This document shows positions 1-5,286 of a stretch of 5,286 nt of DNA, in pieces (the stretch's first letter is position 1; each line of letters opens with the position of its first letter). The stretch lies in NCBI GenBank assembly GCA_018399295.1, contig JAGYOO010000119.1, forward strand, positions 1-5,286. Direction: 5' to 3'. The stretch comes from Candidatus Omnitrophota bacterium. Lineage in GTDB: Bacteria > Omnitrophota > Gorgyraeia > B26-G9. The position numbers were made by a program, and so were the translations under genes. The notes below the pieces were generated by a model. That model was not told the origin of the DNA. It did not search any database and saw nothing but the letters and a program-made list of their open reading frames with translations.

Positions 1-831
1 CTTCAGCTTGTAGGTCTTTGCCCCCAGGGCCAGTCCGATAAGCTGCTGCCCCAGACAGACCCCAAAAATCGGAAGATTTTTTTTGATCAACAGGCCCAGG
101 TTTTTTATGACATCTTTAACCGCGGCCGGATCACCCGGGCCGTTGGACACCATAATTCCGTCCGGCTTAAGCGCCATGATATCTTCTGCCGAGGCTGACG
201 CGGGAACAAGTGTCAGGCGACAGTCGTTCTCACTCAGAACCCGGAGGATATTAAATTTTACCCCGCAATCGATAACCACCACATGGTAACGTCCGGCCTT
301 GTTCCAGCTTGCCGGCTTCGCGATCGTAACCTCACGCACAAGATCCACTCCAGAGAGTCCTTGCGAGCTTTTTGCTTTTTCTATCAGCGCGTCATCATCA
401 AGTTCTTCCGTAGAAATCACCGCCCGCAGTTCTCCCTTAATCCGGATGTGACGAGTCAACGCACGGGTATCCACCTCAGAAATAGCAATAATTCTATTTT
501 CCCGAAGATAGGCGTCAAGATCCTGACAGCTGCGCCAGTTACTGGCCATTCTAGCGCATTCCCGCATCACAAAGCCTTCGACAAACGGCCTACGGCCTTC
601 GACATCTTCGGGATTTACGCCATAATTTCCGATAAGAGGATAGGTCATGGCCACGATTTGGCCTTTATAGGAGGGGTCCGTCAGAATTTCCTGATAGCCG
701 GTCATACTGGTATTAAATACGATCTCACCGTACGCGATGCCTTCGGCACCGCAGCTTATTCCGGAAAACACAGAGCCGTCTTCAAGTACCAATTTCGCTT
801 TTTTGGGAGTCTCCGTACAATTATCTGCCAT
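1..831 (-). CDS. carA: Carbamoyl phosphate synthetase small (glutaminase) subunit, partial, 3' end outside window
   Basis: This subunit hydrolyses glutamine and passes ammonia to the large subunit CarB, which makes carbamoyl phosphate for pyrimidines and arginine in the cytoplasm. I translated 277 uninterrupted codons from the ATG at 831-829 to the left edge. The N-terminal CPSase small-chain domain shows NTSMTGYQEILTDPSY (residues 40-55) and VDTRALTRHIR (120-130). The class I glutamine amidotransferase domain starts near residue 182, with CGVK (189-192), SNGPGDP (229-235) and the nucleophile Cys259 in GVCLGQQ. The catalytic His/Glu part, expected about 100 residues further on, lies outside the window. 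The start is the only in-frame ATG before the conserved N-terminus, and its Shine-Dalgarno is poor (only GGAC nearby). Cys27 and Cys102 have no assigned role. carA is separated from gdhA by a strong terminator, so it is probably its own unit. carB is not visible. The family assignment is secure. Confidence 0.97.
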   Translation of the reverse strand, partial: MADNCTETPKKAKLVLEDGSVFSGISCGAEGIAYGEIVFNTSMTGYQEILTDPSYKGQIVAMTYPLIGNYGVNPEDVEGRRPFVEGFVMRECARMASNWRSCQDLDAYLRENRIIAISEVDTRALTRHIRIKGELRAVISTEELDDDALIEKAKSSQGLSGVDLVREVTIAKPASWNKAGRYHVVVIDCGVKFNILRVLSENDCRLTLVPASASAEDIMALKPDGIMVSNGPGDPAAVKDVIKNLGLLIKKNLPIFGVCLGQQLIGLALGAKTYKLK

Positions 832-900
832 AAAGTCCAATAAATACAGCCTGGGTCTGATTTGCGGGATTTTTCGGTCCGCAGTCGAGGGGATTTACAA

Positions 901-937
901 TTTGTATAATTATATTACAAACATTATATGGAAAAAA
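901..937 (-). promoter_or_regulatory. Candidate carA promoter region with overlapping operator-like dyad
   Basis: Two perfect TATAAT boxes occur on the minus strand, at 909-914 and 923-928, about 80-100 bases upstream of the carA start. Neither has a good -35 element at 16-18 bases: the first has a T-run (932-937) and the second only TCTTAA. The -10 assignment is therefore tentative in so AT-rich a stretch. A dyad with arms TTTGTA (901-906) and TACAAA (916-921), centred 15 bases apart, spans the downstream box and could be a repressor or activator site. Poly-A/T tracts just upstream (932-947) could act as bent DNA or an UP element. Confidence 0.35.
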
Positions 938-1032
938 GTCTTTTTTTAAGATAAAAGCCTTAAAATCAGGCACTACGAAAAATAACTTTTCATCCGATAC
1001 CTTCTAAATAATTTTCGTAAGATTTCCCGTCT

Positions 1033-1068
1033 AAAAAAAAGGGATGCCCCGGCAAGGAGCATCCCTTT
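1033..1068 (-). terminator. Intrinsic terminator of the nfnA-nfnB-gdhA operon
   Basis: On the minus strand, arms AAAGGGATGCTCC (1068-1056) and GGGGCATCCCTTT (1050-1038) form a 13-bp stem with a UUGCC loop, and a further run of five U follows (1037-1033). The innermost pair is a U-G wobble in minus-strand RNA but would be an A-C mismatch in plus-strand RNA, and the T-run lies on the minus-strand 3' side. Both mark it as a minus-strand terminator. It lies about 112 bases past the gdhA stop codon. Confidence 0.93.
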
Positions 1069-1180
1069 CAGCTGTTTCGTATTAATCTGTTACAACTAAC
1101 GCGGATCATTCATTTACAGGTCCTTAATTGTTCCTTCTCAAAACAACGAACATAAAGGATATCTGCCAAATCAGTTATGG

Positions 1181-3949
<2,769 letters not shown>

Positions 3950-3953
<4 letters not shown>

Positions 3954-4798
3954 TTTTCCCCGTTGGCTTGTTTTTCAAAAAGTTTACAGATATGATTTTC
4001 CTGTTCTTCATAAACCCGGTTGCGCTGAGTCAATTCCTGCCAGTCCACCTCATGGGCATCAAACTCCGGCCCGTCGACGCAGGTAAACTTAGTTTTATTT
4101 CCGATTGTAACCCGGCAGCAGCCGCACATTCCAGTCCCGTCCACCATCAGCGCGTTAAGACAGACGATTGACTTGACTTTGAACTTTCTAGTCACCTGCG
4201 CGACCCGGCTCATCATCGGGATTGGCCCAACCGAATAAACCAGTTTGATATTTCCCTCTTCCTGCAATTTCTGTTTAAGGATATCAGTGGTAAATGCCTT
4301 TTGACCGTATGAACCATCATCCGTGGCAATCAAAAGTTCATCCGACACCGGCTTCAGCTCCTCCTCAAGAATAAGCAATCCTTTTGTCCGGGCCCCGATA
4401 ATACAGATGACTTTATTTCCTGCCGCCTTTAACCCCCGGGCCACGGGATAGATCTCCGCGATCCCGACCCCGCCCCCGACCAGGAGCACAGTCCCGTAAT
4501 TCTTAATCGGCGTGGGGTGGCCAAGAGGGCCGACCAAGGCGTGAAGAGAATCTCCCGGCTCCATCCTTCCCAGAAGCCGGCTGGTATGCCCGACCTCCTG
4601 TACAATCAGCGAAACCGTTCCCTTGGCCTCATCCCTATCTACCAGGGTCAGCGGAATACGTTCGCCTTCCGGACAGGTCATCACCATAACAAACTGTCCT
4701 GGTTCGGCCTTGCGGCAGAGCTCAGGAGAAAGAACCTCCAGACGGGTAATCCGCGTTTCTTCTTCGTTTACCAGAACCTTCTTACCGACTATAAGCAT
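3950..4798 (-). CDS. nfnA: NADH-dependent ferredoxin:NADP+ oxidoreductase, small (NAD-binding) subunit NfnA
   Basis: This is the NAD(H)-reacting partner of NfnB: it carries one FAD and one [2Fe-2S] cluster and forms the high-potential branch of bifurcation. Its 282 residues fit the family and resemble PyrK and ferredoxin-NADP reductase. An N-terminal beta-barrel binds FAD through RIPLTL (47-52). The nucleotide domain has LLVGGGVGIAEIYPVA (105-120), GARTKG (135-140) and the terminal YSVGPIPMM (188-196). The cluster motif is VDGTGMCGCCRV (219-230) plus Cys240 in FTCVDGPEFD. By the Thermotoga maritima structure as I recall it, the ligands would be Asp220, Cys225, Cys228 and Cys240, an unusual Asp/3Cys set, leaving Cys227 extra. 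The ATG at 4798 has Shine-Dalgarno AGGGGG six bases upstream. It is first in the operon, behind a strong promoter and a structured leader, and its stop overlaps the nfnB start (ATGA). SudB is the same family under an older name. PyrK is a less likely alternative because no pyrD lies alongside. Confidence 0.9.
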
Positions 4799-4804
4799 TT
4801 TTTG

Positions 4805-4810
4805 CCCCCT
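4805..4810 (-). promoter_or_regulatory. Shine-Dalgarno site for nfnA
   Basis: AGGGGG on the minus strand lies six bases before the nfnA ATG and directly abuts the U-tract of the leader hairpin. That hairpin contains GGGGAGG in its loop and 3' arm, but those bases are too far upstream to serve as the binding site and are buried in the stem. Confidence 0.8.
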
Positions 4811-4849
4811 AAAAATAAACGGTATCCTCCCCTAAGGAAGGACACCGTT
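4811..4849 (-). terminator. Terminator-like hairpin in the nfnA leader, candidate attenuator
   Basis: Minus-strand arms AACGGTGTCCTTCC (4849-4836) and GGGAGGATACCGTT (4831-4818) pair over 14 bp around a UUAG loop, followed by UAUUUUU (4817-4811) and then at once by the nfnA Shine-Dalgarno. Two of the pairs are G-U or U-G wobbles in minus-strand RNA and would be A-C mismatches in plus-strand RNA, so the structure belongs to the minus strand. It lies downstream of the predicted start site (about 4863) and before the first codon, where an attenuator would sit. It might instead be the terminator of the upstream small gene, a processing or stability element, or a constitutive partial terminator. 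Confidence 0.7.
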
Positions 4850-4855
4850 GTCCCT
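4838..4855 (-). promoter_or_regulatory. Alternative leader hairpin, mutually exclusive with the terminator-like stem
   Basis: Minus-strand GGACA (4853-4849) and TGTCC (4844-4840) pair around an ACGG loop, and one wobble pair plus one A-U pair extend the stem to seven. It uses bases 4838-4849, most of the 5' arm of the terminator-like hairpin, so the two cannot form together. It would form first during transcription. It is much shorter than its rival and could be chance. Confidence 0.35.
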
Positions 4856-4869
4856 TTATAATTTTTTAA

Positions 4870-4898
4870 ATTATTACACAGGCGGGAAATCATGTCAA
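4870..4898 (-). promoter_or_regulatory. Strong sigma-70 type promoter of the nfnA-nfnB-gdhA operon
   Basis: On the minus strand a perfect -35 TTGACA (4898-4893) is followed by a 17-base spacer and the -10 AATAAT (4875-4870), five of six consensus bases, preceded by an extended TGn element. Transcription should start at an A around 4862-4864, giving a leader of about 65 nt before nfnA. It lies about 60 bases past the stop codon of the upstream small gene. Confidence 0.85.
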
Positions 4899-4910
4899 GG
4901 AGAAAATGCG

Positions 4911-4937
4911 AAAATTAGAGGCAAAGATGCCTGATTT
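4911..4937 (-). terminator. Weak terminator-like stem after the DUF2934 gene
   Basis: Minus-strand AGGCA (4932-4928), a UCUU loop and TGCCT (4923-4919) form a 5-bp stem, with CTAATTTT following. The flanking AAAAT/ATTTT could extend it across an internal loop. It is roughly symmetrical, so direction is uncertain. Its place between the small gene and the operon promoter makes it a plausible but weak terminator. Confidence 0.3.
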
Positions 4938-4956
4938 TTAAGCTGACCAGAAGAGC

Positions 4957-5226
4957 TTAAGAATGGGTTATCTTCTCACGCCGATTCTCCGTCTCTTCTC
5001 CCAGTCGGCGATCTTCTTCTTCAAGCAGCTGCTCCGCGTCAAACCAGTCCTGCATATCATCACCCGGCATATATCCGCGCTGGGCAAACAGTTCATATAC
5101 CTTTATCTTTGTCCGTTCATGACGCAGATTCTCATCCTCATACCCCGGTTCAACCCCGCTTCTTTCCCGGATCACCACTTCTCCCTGCTGCCTGTCCTCT
5201 TTTTTCTGCTTTTTGTCCTGTCTCAT
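4957..5226 (-). CDS. Small DUF2934-type protein of unknown function
   Basis: This is an 89-residue, highly charged protein. Residues 38-70 resemble the DUF2934 domain: a helix with VYELFAQRG (43-51), an acidic turn GDDMQDW (55-61), then AEQLL (64-68). That helix, turn, Asp-Trp, Ala-Glu pattern is typical of the family as I recall it, and its function is not known to me. The N-terminal 37 residues are rich in Lys, Arg, Gln and Glu and look disordered. The C-terminal tail, from residue 69, is Glu/Arg-rich and may continue the helix. There is no signal peptide, membrane segment or metal site, so it is probably cytoplasmic. The ATG at 5226 has AGAGG (5233-5237) six bases upstream. It is on the same strand as nfnA but has 158 bases and a new promoter between them, so a functional link is not implied. 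Confidence 0.8.
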   Translation of the reverse strand: MRQDKKQKKEDRQQGEVVIRERSGVEPGYEDENLRHERTKIKVYELFAQRGYMPGDDMQDWFDAEQLLEEEDRRLGEETENRREKITHS

Positions 5227-5254
5227 TTTTCGCCTCTATCCATTCTTTTAAATA

Positions 5255-5282
5255 AATATACTATGGATATAATCAAAAGCAA
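5255..5282 (-). promoter_or_regulatory. Possible promoter of the DUF2934 gene
   Basis: Minus-strand TTGCTT (5282-5277), a 16-base spacer and TATATT (5260-5255) would start transcription near 5248, about 22 bases before the ATG. The -10 is good and the -35 weak, in AT-rich sequence at the window edge, so this is tentative. Confidence 0.35.
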
Positions 5283-5286
5283 TCTA

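Larger units (their letters stand above)
832..1180. other. Intergenic region between gdhA and carA (no gene seen)
   Basis: This 349-base stretch holds no convincing coding sequence on either strand. Next to gdhA there are about 110 bases of 3' untranslated sequence with no structure I recognise, ending in the strong terminator at 1033-1068. Then comes an AT-rich part. It contains a loose dyad with arms TACGAAAA (974-981) and TTTTCGTA (1012-1019). It also contains a short GCCT/AGGC stem (957-971) that on the minus strand is followed by TTTTAT, which could be a weak second terminator. An A-tract/T-tract palindrome (932-946) and two TATAAT boxes that probably serve carA follow. The last 70 bases before carA would be its untranslated leader; I see no PyrR-binding loop or attenuator in it. 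Confidence 0.6.

Noticed and set aside
569..604. Direct repeat of GCCTTCGACA
   Set aside because: Both copies lie inside the carA coding frame and encode the VEG residues of DVEGRRPFVEGF, so they are ordinary protein sequence.
283..843. Plus-strand open frame of 186 codons
   Set aside because: It is antisense to carA, whose minus-strand translation gives clear CPSase and amidotransferase motifs. The plus-strand product resembles nothing and has no convincing start context.
832..905. PyrR-type attenuator or leader peptide for carA
   Set aside because: I found no PyrR binding-loop consensus, no terminator with a U-tract and no short reading frame with a ribosome site. Only a weak GCGG/CCGC pairing is present.
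932..946. Near-perfect palindrome AAAAAAGTCTTTTTT
   Set aside because: It is an A-tract meeting a T-tract. It has no GC stem to act as a terminator and is better read as bent AT-rich promoter DNA.
4938..4960. Inverted repeat TTAAGCT/AGCTTAA overlapping the stop of the DUF2934 gene
   Set aside because: On the minus strand it is followed by A-rich rather than U-rich sequence, and the 9-base loop and AT-rich arms make a weak stem, so it was not called as a terminator.

Overview
The window is a single-strand block of bacterial genes, all read on the minus strand and intact except carA, which runs off the left edge. From right to left, in the direction of transcription, it holds a small DUF2934-type protein, then nfnA, nfnB and gdhA in one tightly packed operon, then the first 277 codons of carA. 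The NfnAB pair points to an anaerobe with ferredoxin-based energy metabolism. Base composition is moderate, and promoters and Shine-Dalgarno sites are of ordinary bacterial type. The phylum cannot be fixed from this sequence; an uncultured anaerobic lineage would fit, but that is inference.

The central operon is the most informative part. A strong sigma-70 type promoter (perfect TTGACA, 17-base spacer, TGn-extended AATAAT) lies at 4870-4898. It is followed by a leader of about 65 nt carrying a 14-bp hairpin with a U-rich tail just before the nfnA Shine-Dalgarno. nfnA and nfnB overlap by four bases (ATGA), and nfnB and gdhA are separated by one base (TAA T ATG), so all three are probably translationally coupled. 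NfnAB is the electron-bifurcating NADH-dependent ferredoxin:NADP+ oxidoreductase. The GdhA sequence has the Ser-Asp-Ser signature expected of an NADP(H)-dependent enzyme. The operon therefore looks like a unit in which reduced ferredoxin and NADH make NADPH, and GdhA spends it to fix ammonium onto 2-oxoglutarate. A strong intrinsic terminator at 1033-1068 ends it.

carA follows in the same direction with its own AT-rich upstream region, containing two TATAAT boxes and a 21-bp dyad. It encodes the glutamine-hydrolysing subunit of carbamoyl phosphate synthetase, so nitrogen assimilation and nitrogen use in pyrimidine/arginine synthesis sit side by side, but as separate transcription units.

I saw no mobile element, CRISPR array, tRNA or rRNA. 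No wholly novel protein system is visible. The points most worth a second look are the nfnAB-gdhA coupling, the attenuator-like nfnA leader with two mutually exclusive hairpins, and the dyad over the carA promoter.
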